Shown here piece by piece: positions 27,722 through 33,938 of a stretch of DNA of 64,000 nucleotides. The DNA is from CAZEVY01 sp964515555 (GTDB lineage Bacteria > Acidobacteriota > Terriglobia > Bryobacterales > Bryobacteraceae). Each line of letters starts with the position of its first letter. The first letter of the stretch is position 1. The notes beneath the pieces are model-generated. The model had not been told where the DNA came from and made no database searches. It saw only the letters and a program-made list of their open reading frames with translations. Position numbers and translations under genes: made by a program. The DNA lies in assembly GCA_964515555.1 (NCBI GenBank), contig CAZEVY010000006.1, positions 52,666 to 116,665 of the forward strand, given 5' to 3'.

Positions 27722-27725
27722 TGCG

Positions 27726-28274
27726 CTAGGTGCCGATGCTCTCGAACTTCCAGGTGAGCGAAAGCGTGTGATTGCCAGACCGCTTCACCGTGGTCTTGGC
27801 GCCGAGCGTGAAGACGAGTCCGGTTGTGGAACAGGACGCCGTATCCGCGTCGCAAGTCGCCACGGTGTTGTAGGCGCTGCTGCTGAGCGTGCCGCTGGCG
27901 CCCGTGGCGCTGGTCCACGTCGCCGCATTCCAGGTGACGTCGGTCGCACTCCAGGTCGTCGCCCCGCTGACGGGCGGAGTAAAGCTCGCCGCGGCAGCCT
28001 GAATCGAGACCTTGAGCTGTTTGGTGGCGGTCGCCAGCACCACGTTGGTGACGGAGACCGAAGCGGCCGACGCCGCCGTTGAGCTGGCGATGTCGGTGAC
28101 GTTGAATGTAACGCCCGCGGGAACGGTGACCCGAGCCTGCTCGCTCACGTTCGCCGTGGCCGTGGTAGTTTGACTGGTGTCCGGAAGGGTGACTGTCGTT
28201 TGAGCGCTGGCGACCAGACCACCGAACGCAGCGACCGCCAACAGCAACCCTGTTTCCCTCAATATCCTCTTCAT
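27726..28274 (-). CDS. Small secreted subunit-like protein 2 of the chaperone-usher-like locus
   Basis: A 182-aa protein with a clear signal peptide ('KRILRETGLLLAVAAFGGLVASAQ') and a Thr/Ala/Ser-rich beta-strand mature part ('VSEQARVTVPAGVTFNVTDI'). Two cysteines ('ATCDADTASCSTTG') could form a disulfide. The last strand 'HTLSLTWKFESIGT' matches the ends of its two paralogues. The start is firm: ATG 28274 with AGGAGA six bases upstream. It is the first gene of the minus-strand set and, by position and strong ribosome binding site, probably the major subunit. Its best functional parallel is a fimbrial or spore-coat-like subunit; this is inference. Confidence 0.65.
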   Translation of the reverse strand: MKRILRETGLLLAVAAFGGLVASAQTTVTLPDTSQTTTATANVSEQARVTVPAGVTFNVTDIASSTAASAASVSVTNVVLATATKQLKVSIQAAAASFTPPVSGATTWSATDVTWNAATWTSATGASGTLSSSAYNTVATCDADTASCSTTGLVFTLGAKTTVKRSGNHTLSLTWKFESIGT

Positions 28275-28593
28275 GATTTTCTCCTGTTTTCCCTTCATCA
28301 GTCGCCGGAAAGGCCGTTTCACCGCGAATTGTCCCGCTACTGGGCAATCGCCAACAGCATTTCGCCGCAAAGGGTAGGACAAATCCCGGACTGCACTACC
28401 CGGCAACCTGACCTATTCTCAGTTAGTAAGCCACCGTACTCAATCAGTCGAACAACGCAGGCGTGTTTCGCGAATTGACCCGTACCCCAACCCTCAATTG
28501 AGGCTAACGTAGACAATTCCTATGAAATCGATTAGGGTAGTTTCCGGCCGACTGTCGGAGCCGCGGGAGGCGGTTTCACATCGTCCGCGCCGC

Positions 28594-28615
28594 CGACGTT
28601 CCACGTGGAACGTCG
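28594..28615. promoter_or_regulatory. Perfect 22-bp palindrome with parS-like core
   Basis: CGACGTTCCAC followed by its exact complement GTGGAACGTCG. The inner 14 bp, GTTCCACGTGGAAC (28598-28611), match the core of chromosomal parS sites bound by ParB (GTTNCACGTGNAAC; the Pseudomonas type has the same CC/GG). The outermost parS bases are normally T and A; here they are C and G. It could alternatively be the operator of a repressor controlling the divergent genes. Confidence 0.5.
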
Positions 28616-28733
28616 AACCGAGACTAGCCTTTTCGGGCTATCTCCTTTGTTTTGAAAGTCCCAGTACTCTTTGCGGGTTGGCCGATAGGCATCGCGCGGG
28701 AAATAAGCGTAACCTCGTAGCTGACACCCGGAA

Positions 28734-28745
28734 GACCTTAAGGTC
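28734..28745. promoter_or_regulatory. 12-bp palindrome before subunit-like gene 3
   Basis: GACCTTAAGGTC is a perfect dyad ending 18 bases before ATG 28764, close to the GGTAGGAG ribosome binding site. Possible operator or leader stem; no factor can be named. Confidence 0.3.
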
Positions 28746-28763
28746 GCGTAGGTAGGAGTACTT

Positions 28764-29198
28764 ATGAAAGCACTGACATTGCTGCTGTTGATGGCCGCCG
28801 CCGTTCCGGCACAGACCGTCGCCAGCGGGACCACGGTTCTTGGCGCGACGGTCGCGCCGCAGGCCAAGCTCAATGCTCCCTTGGCTCTGCGACTGGCGGC
28901 CGGAGAACGAGCGGTTCACCAGGTCAGGGTCTATCACATCGCCACGCCCAGCGACCTCAGCCGGGTGCGCGTCTATGCACGCCTGGTCGACGTGGCGGAG
29001 GGGATCGCCGTCGAGTTCGACGCCGTGTCCTGGCGATCGGCCAGTGGCCGCCGGGGAACGTTGAGTCGAAGTTGGCAGGAAGTCGCCGTCTCCTCCGCCG
29101 ACGTTTCGGAGTTTGGCGGAACGGTCGCGTTCATCCTACGAAATCCCGCGGCAGAGGCGGCTTCCGTGGTCCTCGAATGGCGATTTGAGATTATTTAA
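28764..29198 (+). CDS. Small secreted subunit-like protein 3 (divergent copy)
   Basis: A 144-aa exported protein: signal peptide 'KALTLLLLMAAAVPAQT' and a beta-rich mature part ('RAVHQVRVYHIATPSDLSRVRVYARLVDV'). The final strand, 'ASVVLEWRFEII', is the same type as in the two minus-strand subunit-like proteins, which is the main evidence that it belongs to this locus. ATG 28764 has a GGTAGGAG ribosome binding site seven bases upstream. It is shorter than its paralogues and transcribed in the opposite direction, so it may be a minor or tip component, or be expressed under different conditions. No family name can be given with confidence. Confidence 0.6.
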   Translation: MKALTLLLLMAAAVPAQTVASGTTVLGATVAPQAKLNAPLALRLAAGERAVHQVRVYHIATPSDLSRVRVYARLVDVAEGIAVEFDAVSWRSASGRRGTLSRSWQEVAVSSADVSEFGGTVAFILRNPAAEAASVVLEWRFEII

Positions 29199-29228
29199 CG
29201 AACCGGGCGTCGGGTGGCCCGGCGCGCG

Positions 29229-29900
29229 TCACTGTTTGAAGTACCACAGCCAGAAATACTGCTCGCCGGCGCCGTGCCGGTATCGCGGCTCGAAGCCCGT
29301 GCGGCCCGCCATGGCGACGGCGTCGGCGTCGGAGAACGCCACCCCCAGCCAGGTGTCGTCCGCCGAGGTCTCGAGCGTCGCGTCGCCCTGCACCTGAAAC
29401 TTGAACAACGCGCCGGGGCGTAGCAGCCGATGCACCTCGCGCACGTAGCTCTCGATGATGTCGCGGCTCGGGATGTGCTGGAAGACGATGGTCGAAAACG
29501 CGAAGTCCATCTGGGACGCCTCGACCACCGAGAGGTCGCGGCCGTTGTTCTGATAGAGGCGGACGTTGGGGCGGTCGGCGAGCGCCCGGCGGGCGCCGGC
29601 TATCATTTCGGCGCTGATGTCGACCGCGTGCACCTCGCCGAACAGGAACGAGAGCGCGCGCGTGACGCGTCCGGCGCCGCAGCCGATTTCGAGGACCTTC
29701 ATCTCCCTGGGGTCCTTGCCCTGGCAGATGTTGATCATGTCGGTGAGGATCTCCTCGGCGACGGTCCGCTCGCCGGAGCGGAAAAACTCCTCGTCGGACC
29801 ACTCCTCGCGCTCCGTGTTGACGTAGTGGCGCGCGTTTTCGCGGGCGCGCTCGTCCCAGTCGCGGCGCATCTTGTCGAGGATCGTCCGGTCGGCGGTCAT
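29229..29900 (-). CDS. Class I SAM-dependent methyltransferase
   Basis: A 223-aa protein with the Rossmann-like methyltransferase fold: motif I 'VLEIGCGAGRVTRAL', motif II acid in 'VHAVDISAEMIAGA', then 'MDFAFSTIVFQHIPSRDIIESYVREVHRLLRPGALFKFQ'. It most resembles small-molecule (UbiE/Methyltransf_11-like) enzymes; the substrate is unknown. The first ~60 residues are charged and helical ('MRRDWDERARENARHYV'), as in several acidobacterial and proteobacterial methyltransferases. A minus-strand TACCAT lies eleven bases before ATG 29900. Its end is 30 bases from the end of the convergent subunit-like gene. Confidence 0.88.
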   Translation of the reverse strand: MTADRTILDKMRRDWDERARENARHYVNTEREEWSDEEFFRSGERTVAEEILTDMINICQGKDPREMKVLEIGCGAGRVTRALSFLFGEVHAVDISAEMIAGARRALADRPNVRLYQNNGRDLSVVEASQMDFAFSTIVFQHIPSRDIIESYVREVHRLLRPGALFKFQVQGDATLETSADDTWLGVAFSDADAVAMAGRTGFEPRYRHGAGEQYFWLWYFKQ

Positions 29901-29925
29901 GGGCTCGTTTTATGGTAGCGCGGGG

Positions 29926-29950
29926 GGACCGCTCGCTTTGGTCGCGGCTC
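29926..29950. repeat. Dispersed repeat, half copy (family copy B)
   Basis: GGACCGCTCGCTTTGGTCGC plus GGCTC: 23 of 25 bases identical to the left arm of the full copy at 13685. It sits 26 bases upstream of the methyltransferase start and beyond the 3' end of the DUF4845-like gene. No clean right arm follows, although GGTCGCGG recurs 13 bases later. Confidence 0.65.
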
Positions 29951-29987
29951 AGTTACGGAGGCGGTCGCGGATCGCGAGGCGACTGGA

Positions 29988-30317
29988 TTAGCTGCCGCCG
30001 CGGGCTCGAAGGTGCAAATCCACCGTGTAGACCCAAAGGTCGACCCGCACCTGGTAGCGACCCTCGATGCGCAACCCTCCGGGGCGGCGCGCCACCGAGA
30101 ACTGCTCCGGCCGGACCGGCACGCCCAGCTCGGCGGCCTTCTGGGCGGCCGCGGCGCGCAACTGTTCGTCGTTGAGACCGGCGGCGTCCTCACGGTGAGC
30201 GACCTCGTCGAGCGCCTGGCTCAGCTCCCAGTTGTCGAGATAGGGCGGCGTCATCAGCGCCGCCAGCGCCACGAACGCCGCCACGATGGCGACCGCCGCG
30301 GCGATGCGCGCGCGCAT
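29988..30317 (-). CDS. Small membrane-anchored DUF4845-like protein
   Basis: A 109-aa protein with one N-terminal membrane helix (about 4-24) and a short extracytoplasmic domain. The sequence 'PPYLDNWELSQALDEVA', a helical stretch to 'AAELGVPVRPEQFSVAR', and 'IEGRYQVRVDLWVYTVDLHL' follow the pattern of DUF4845 proteins, whose role is unknown. The start at 30317 is two bases after the stop of the upstream membrane protein, so they are co-transcribed. Length fits the family. A function in envelope maintenance would be a guess. Confidence 0.6.
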   Translation of the reverse strand: MRARIAAAVAIVAAFVALAALMTPPYLDNWELSQALDEVAHREDAAGLNDEQLRAAAAQKAAELGVPVRPEQFSVARRPGGLRIEGRYQVRVDLWVYTVDLHLRARGGS

Positions 30318-30319
30318 CG

Positions 30320-30748
30320 TCAGCGGTCGCGGCCCGGCGCCGCCAGCTCTTTCCACATGTCGTCGATCTGGCGCCAGCCGGTGGTTTCGCCACCGGGCAG
30401 GTGCAGTTCGGGGACCATCAGGGTCCCGTGGCCGTAGGGGCAGATGTACTCGGTGCGCGGCAGGCCAAGCTCCAGGCGCTGGGTCCACGATCCGGTCGAT
30501 ACCGGCATCCGCAGCCGACGCAGGCACGTCCGGCAGCGATAGCGCTGGTCGAGGATCACCAGGTAGAAGACTCCCGCCGAGAGCAGAGCGTGCAGCATGA
30601 TCGCGGACGTGAATCCCAGATCTTGCGGGAAGCCATTGCCGTGGACGGAAAAGAACACCGGATACCAGGCCCATATGGCGATCCACAGCAGGCCCAGCAC
30701 TCCGGCCGCCACCGCCGCCTTGGCCGTGAAAAAGCCCCAGTACCTCAT
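30320..30748 (-). CDS. Hypothetical membrane protein with paired cysteines
   Basis: A 142-aa protein with two clear membrane segments (about 10-30 and 46-68). Its cytoplasmic or periplasmic tail has a CxxC ('YRCRTCLRRL') and a second Cys-His group ('YICPYGHGTLM') that together could bind zinc. No known family was recognised. It begins 51 bases after the SPOR-domain gene's stop and is followed two bases after its own stop by the DUF4845-like gene, so the three may share a transcript. Confidence 0.6.
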   Translation of the reverse strand: MRYWGFFTAKAAVAAGVLGLLWIAIWAWYPVFFSVHGNGFPQDLGFTSAIMLHALLSAGVFYLVILDQRYRCRTCLRRLRMPVSTGSWTQRLELGLPRTEYICPYGHGTLMVPELHLPGGETTGWRQIDDMWKELAAPGRDR

Positions 30749-30799
30749 GTCCTAGTAGACTCCGGCGGGCGAGGAATAGTTGCGCGGCGGGCGTCCGGC

Positions 30800-31357
30800 T
30801 CAGTAAATGCGCGGGAACGGCTGCCCGAACCCGGCGCGCTCGATGGTCTCGCGGAGACGATCCGAGTGCGGTTTGTCGGTAACCGGACCGGCCAGCACGC
30901 GCACGGTCGTCTCGGTCGGACCCGGCACCACCCGCGCCGGAACGCCATGCTCGCTGAGCCGCGCGACGGTGGTTACGGCCTGCACCTTGTCGGTCGCCAC
31001 CACTTGCAGGTATCGCTGCGGCTGGGGCGGCGGTGCGGCGGCTCGGGCCGGAGCTTCGGACCGGGCCGGCGAGTTGCGGGAGCTGCGCTTGTCGTTCCTC
31101 GGCCTGAGGATGGGCGTGGCGCCGTCCGGACAGGCGACTTTGTCGCCCTTGGCCGAGTCGATGAAGATGACCTGCTCGGCACGTCTCTGATTCCGCGGCG
31201 TGGAGTCCGCCCGCACCGGGCCTGTCATGCGGCCCGCCAGGTAGGCGATGGTCGACATCAACCCCATGATCATCAGGATCATGAACAGGACGGCGGCCAC
31301 CTGCCGGTTTCCCAGCACGAACTGGACGCCGGATTGGTTGTCTTGGTCGTTGGCCAT
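30800..31357 (-). CDS. Membrane-anchored SPOR-like domain protein
   Basis: A 185-aa protein: short cytoplasmic N-terminus, one membrane helix (about 20-42, 'VAAVLFMILMIMGLMSTIAYLAG'), a basic Pro/Ala-rich linker, and a C-terminal ~75-residue domain ('RYLQVVATDKVQAVTTVARLSEHG', 'TVRVLAGPVTDKPHSDRLRETIERAGF') with the two-repeat layout of SPOR domains. SPOR domains bind denuded peptidoglycan strands at division sites, so it may localise to the septum. A GAGGA lies four to five bases before ATG 31357. The call rests on architecture because the SPOR sequence is poorly conserved. Confidence 0.7.
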   Translation of the reverse strand: MANDQDNQSGVQFVLGNRQVAAVLFMILMIMGLMSTIAYLAGRMTGPVRADSTPRNQRRAEQVIFIDSAKGDKVACPDGATPILRPRNDKRSSRNSPARSEAPARAAAPPPQPQRYLQVVATDKVQAVTTVARLSEHGVPARVVPGPTETTVRVLAGPVTDKPHSDRLRETIERAGFGQPFPRIY

Positions 31358-31459
31358 ATGTCCTCAGATGGCTCATCGGCCAACCTGCCATTGTGCATTA
31401 GGGGGCGTACGTAGAAAACCTTAGCCGCCGCCTCTCTATATTGTTGTGTGTCGTGTGCA

Positions 31460-31484
31460 GACCGCTCGCTCACGCTCGCGGCTC
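31460..31484. repeat. Dispersed repeat, half copy (family copy C) at the pyrF promoter
   Basis: GACCGCTCGCTCACGCTCGC plus GGCTC matches copies A and B apart from one indel and a few substitutions in the centre. It ends three bases before TAGAAT (31488-31493), the likely pyrF -10, so it occupies the position of the -35 region. Confidence 0.6.
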
Positions 31485-31487
31485 TGC

Positions 31488-31493
31488 TAGAAT
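31488..31493 (+). promoter_or_regulatory. Putative -10 (TAGAAT) of pyrF
   Basis: TAGAAT is followed by pyrF ATG 31509 after 15 bases, giving a leader of about nine bases. Confidence 0.45.
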
Positions 31494-31508
31494 GGCGCTT
31501 CCCGCCGA

Positions 31509-32222
31509 ATGATCGACGCCCGGCAACGCCTCATCGTCGCGCTCGACCTGCCCGACATCGCGGCCGCCCGGACCCTGGTGCAATCGCTCGAGGGCGCCGC
31601 TGTCTTCTACAAGATCGGCCTGACGCTGCAACTCGCCCCCGGAGTCGAGGACTTCGTGCGCGAGCTGATCGACAGCGGCCGGCGCGTTTTCCTCGACTAC
31701 AAGTACTACGACATTCCCGAGACCGTGCGGAAGGCCGTCGAACGGGCCGCGCGGCTGGGCGTCTCGTTTTTGACCGTCCACGGCGCGGCGGGGACCATTC
31801 GCGGCGCGGTCGCCGGGCGCGGGAGCGCGGACCTCAAGCTGATGACGGTGACGGTGCTCACCAGCATGGAGGCCGCCGACATCGCCGAGATGGGCGTCGC
31901 GGGCCGCACGGTGGAGGAACTGGTGCTCTTCCGGGCGCGTATGGCGCTGGAGGCGGGCTGCGACGGCGTTATCGCCTCCGGCCACGAGGCACGCCGGATC
32001 AAATCGCTCACGGGCGGAAAGCTGCTGGTGGTGACGCCGGGCATCCGGCCGGGCGGCTACGGTCCGGGCGACCAGAAACGCGCTATGACGCCGGGCGAGG
32101 CCATCGGCGAAGGGGCGGATTACCTGGTGATCGGACGGCCCATCACGGAGCCCGAGGGCATGACGCCGCGCGAGGCGGTGGAGCGCGTAGTCGGCGAGAT
32201 GCAGGCGGCGTTCGGCGGCTAA
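31509..32222 (+). CDS. pyrF: Orotidine 5'-phosphate decarboxylase
   Basis: A 237-aa TIM-barrel enzyme that makes UMP from OMP, the last step of pyrimidine synthesis. The catalytic Asp-Lys-Asp array is in 'VFLDYKYYDIPETVRKA' (family consensus D-x-K-x-x-D-I-P). The phosphate-binding end has 'VVTPGIRPGG' and 'YLVIGRPIT'. Length is normal. It is the only gene of the pathway here. Its TAA stop overlaps the cdsA stop on the other strand by four bases. Confidence 0.96.
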   Translation: MIDARQRLIVALDLPDIAAARTLVQSLEGAAVFYKIGLTLQLAPGVEDFVRELIDSGRRVFLDYKYYDIPETVRKAVERAARLGVSFLTVHGAAGTIRGAVAGRGSADLKLMTVTVLTSMEAADIAEMGVAGRTVEELVLFRARMALEAGCDGVIASGHEARRIKSLTGGKLLVVTPGIRPGGYGPGDQKRAMTPGEAIGEGADYLVIGRPITEPEGMTPREAVERVVGEMQAAFGG

Positions 32223-32983
32223 TACCGCGTAAGCCAGCCGAACACCACCGGAAACGCGAACAGGCAACTGTCCAGGCGGTCGAGCCAGCCGCCGTGGCCC
32301 GGCAGCCAGGTGCCGCTGTCCTTCACGCCGGCCCCGCGCTTCATCGCCGATTCCGCCAGGTCGCCGATCTGGCCCGCGACATTGGCGGCCAGCGAAAGTC
32401 CGAGAATCTCGGGCCAGGTGACCATGGGCAGAAAGGTCCGCAGGTAGAGGACTCCGAATCCCAGCGAGACCACCACACTCGCCGCCGCGCCCTCCCAGGT
32501 CTTCGCCGGGCTGATGGCCGGCGCGAGCTTATGTTTGCCGAACCGCCGGCCGGCCACGTAGGCGCCGGTGTCGCCCGCCCAGTTGAGAATCATCGCGAAG
32601 GCCAGCCAATGCGGGCTCATCTCGCGGAGCCCCAAGCCGCAGCGCAGCGACCCGAACACATAAACGACTCCCAGCGTCACCGCCGCGGCGCGCGGCAGAA
32701 TCTCCCGAAGCCCGCCCGACCGCATCGCCAGCGCCATGGCCGCCGCCGCCGCCACGACCACCACGACGATCTCCCGCGAGGGGACCAGCAACACCAGCAA
32801 TCCGGCGCCGTAGCCCAGGGGTCCGACCGAAGGTGCGCCGTGGGCCGCGGCGATGCCGGCGAATTCGTGGAAGCACATCAGGCCGACGGCCACCACCACG
32901 GCGGTGAACGCCCAGTCGGGTCCGTTGTAGAGCAGGTAGCAGATGGGAGGAGCGAGCAGCAGCGCCGTGAGGACGCGCTTCAT
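32219..32983 (-). CDS. cdsA: Phosphatidate cytidylyltransferase
   Basis: A 254-aa integral membrane enzyme (about seven to eight helices) that makes CDP-diacylglycerol from phosphatidate and CTP, the entry to phospholipid head-group synthesis. The C-terminal signature runs 'SAMKRGAGVKDSGTWLPGHGG' then 'LDRLDSCLFAFP', and 'NWAGDTGAYVAGR' and 'SPAKTWEG' precede it, all diagnostic. ATG 32983 overlaps the uppS stop in ATGA. uppS-cdsA is the usual gene order. Confidence 0.96.
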   Translation of the reverse strand: MKRVLTALLLAPPICYLLYNGPDWAFTAVVVAVGLMCFHEFAGIAAAHGAPSVGPLGYGAGLLVLLVPSREIVVVVVAAAAAMALAMRSGGLREILPRAAAVTLGVVYVFGSLRCGLGLREMSPHWLAFAMILNWAGDTGAYVAGRRFGKHKLAPAISPAKTWEGAAASVVVSLGFGVLYLRTFLPMVTWPEILGLSLAANVAGQIGDLAESAMKRGAGVKDSGTWLPGHGGWLDRLDSCLFAFPVVFGWLTRY

Positions 32984-33810
32984 CGGCCGCGCGCGCCGGC
33001 CACTTCCAGTTCGGGAGCGTCGACCGGTGGCGCCGCCGCGGTGAGGCCGCCGAAACGGCGGTCGCGCTTCTGGTACTCCAGGATGGCGCGCAGCAGCTCG
33101 GCGCGTCCGAAGTCCGGCCACAGCGTCTCGGTCACATAAAGCTCGGCGTAGGCGATCTGCCACAGCAGGAAGTTGCTGATGCGCATCTCTCCCGAGGTGC
33201 GGATCAGCAGGTCCGGGTCGGGCTGGCCGGCCGTGTAGAGCCGCGAGGCGATGGCGTCTTCATCCACCACCAGGCTGTCGAGGTCGCCCCGCAGGCGGGC
33301 CTCGTCGAGAATCGCGTTGACGGCGTCGATCAGCTCCGTGCGTCCGCCGTAGTTGATGGCGAGGTTGACGATAAGGCCGCGGTTGCGCGCGGTGGTGGCG
33401 ACGGCGGCTTCCAGGTCGCGCCGCACGATGCCCGGAAGCTCGTCCAGCCGTCCGATGGCCTGGAGCCGCACGCCGTTCTCCATCAGGTTCGGCATTTCAC
33501 GGCGGATGTAGATCCGCAGCAGCCGCCACAAAGTCTCCACCTCGGATCGCGGGCGCTTCCAGTTCTCCACCGAAAAGGCGTAGAGCGTCAGCGCCTGGAT
33601 CTTCAGACGCGCGCAGGTTTCCACGGTGGAGCGCACCGGCTCGATGCCGGCGCGGTGGCCGGCCACGCGCGGCAGGTTGCGCCGCCGGGCCCAGCGGCCG
33701 TTGCCGTCCATGATGACGGCGATGTGCGCCGGGAGGCGGCGGGGATCGATCGCCTCGGCGAGGTCCCAATCGACGTCGCCCGGATCGAGTACCGCGAATA
33801 AGTCCTTCAT
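32980..33810 (-). CDS. uppS: Undecaprenyl diphosphate synthase (cis-prenyltransferase)
   Basis: A 276-aa enzyme that extends farnesyl diphosphate with isopentenyl diphosphate to the C55 carrier used for peptidoglycan and polysaccharides. Catalytic motif 'VIMDGNGRWARRRNLPRVAGH', then 'LTLYAFSVENWKRP', 'NYGGRTELIDAV' and 'DLLIRTSGEMRISNFLLWQIAYAEL'. It is slightly longer than the usual ~250 through extra residues at both ends. ATG 33810 is chosen over 33834 because GGGA lies eight bases upstream. It supplies the lipid carrier for the phosphoglycosyltransferase and ligases elsewhere in the window. Confidence 0.96.
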   Translation of the reverse strand: MKDLFAVLDPGDVDWDLAEAIDPRRLPAHIAVIMDGNGRWARRRNLPRVAGHRAGIEPVRSTVETCARLKIQALTLYAFSVENWKRPRSEVETLWRLLRIYIRREMPNLMENGVRLQAIGRLDELPGIVRRDLEAAVATTARNRGLIVNLAINYGGRTELIDAVNAILDEARLRGDLDSLVVDEDAIASRLYTAGQPDPDLLIRTSGEMRISNFLLWQIAYAELYVTETLWPDFGRAELLRAILEYQKRDRRFGGLTAAAPPVDAPELEVAGARGR

Positions 33811-33938
33811 TACGACAATCCCTTCATAGTACAATGCGCGGCGCGCCCGCGCTCCCGCGCAGCGCGGACCCCCGCGGCCCCGCTCCCAGGCTTCAGACTA
33901 CCGCAAATACTCTGCGATGTAAAGTACTCTGTGTATGG

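Larger units (their letters stand above)
28275..28763. other. 489-base divergent intergenic control region
   Basis: Lies between two divergent subunit-like genes and is poorer in GC than the rest of the window. It holds a 12-bp palindrome CCTCAATTGAGG (28492-28503), the 22-bp parS-like palindrome (28594-28615) and a 12-bp palindrome GACCTTAAGGTC (28734-28745) just before the ribosome binding site of the plus gene. No riboswitch class was recognised, and an open minus-strand frame through it lacks the codon bias of real genes here. Confidence 0.6.

Noticed and set aside
28532..28763. Minus-strand open frame across the divergent intergenic region, with protein-like sequence near 28620-28740
   Set aside because: No start codon with a ribosome binding site in the intergenic part, and third-position GC is near 57 percent, far below real genes here. 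It also runs through the 22-bp palindrome.
28620..28763. Possible riboswitch (c-di-GMP or other class) upstream of subunit-like gene 3
   Set aside because: Conserved cores of the GEMM, c-di-GMP-II, fluoride and guanidine classes were looked for by eye and not found on either strand.
33830..33835. Plus-strand TACAAT as a promoter
   Set aside because: No plus-strand gene follows; the next genes on both sides are on the minus strand.
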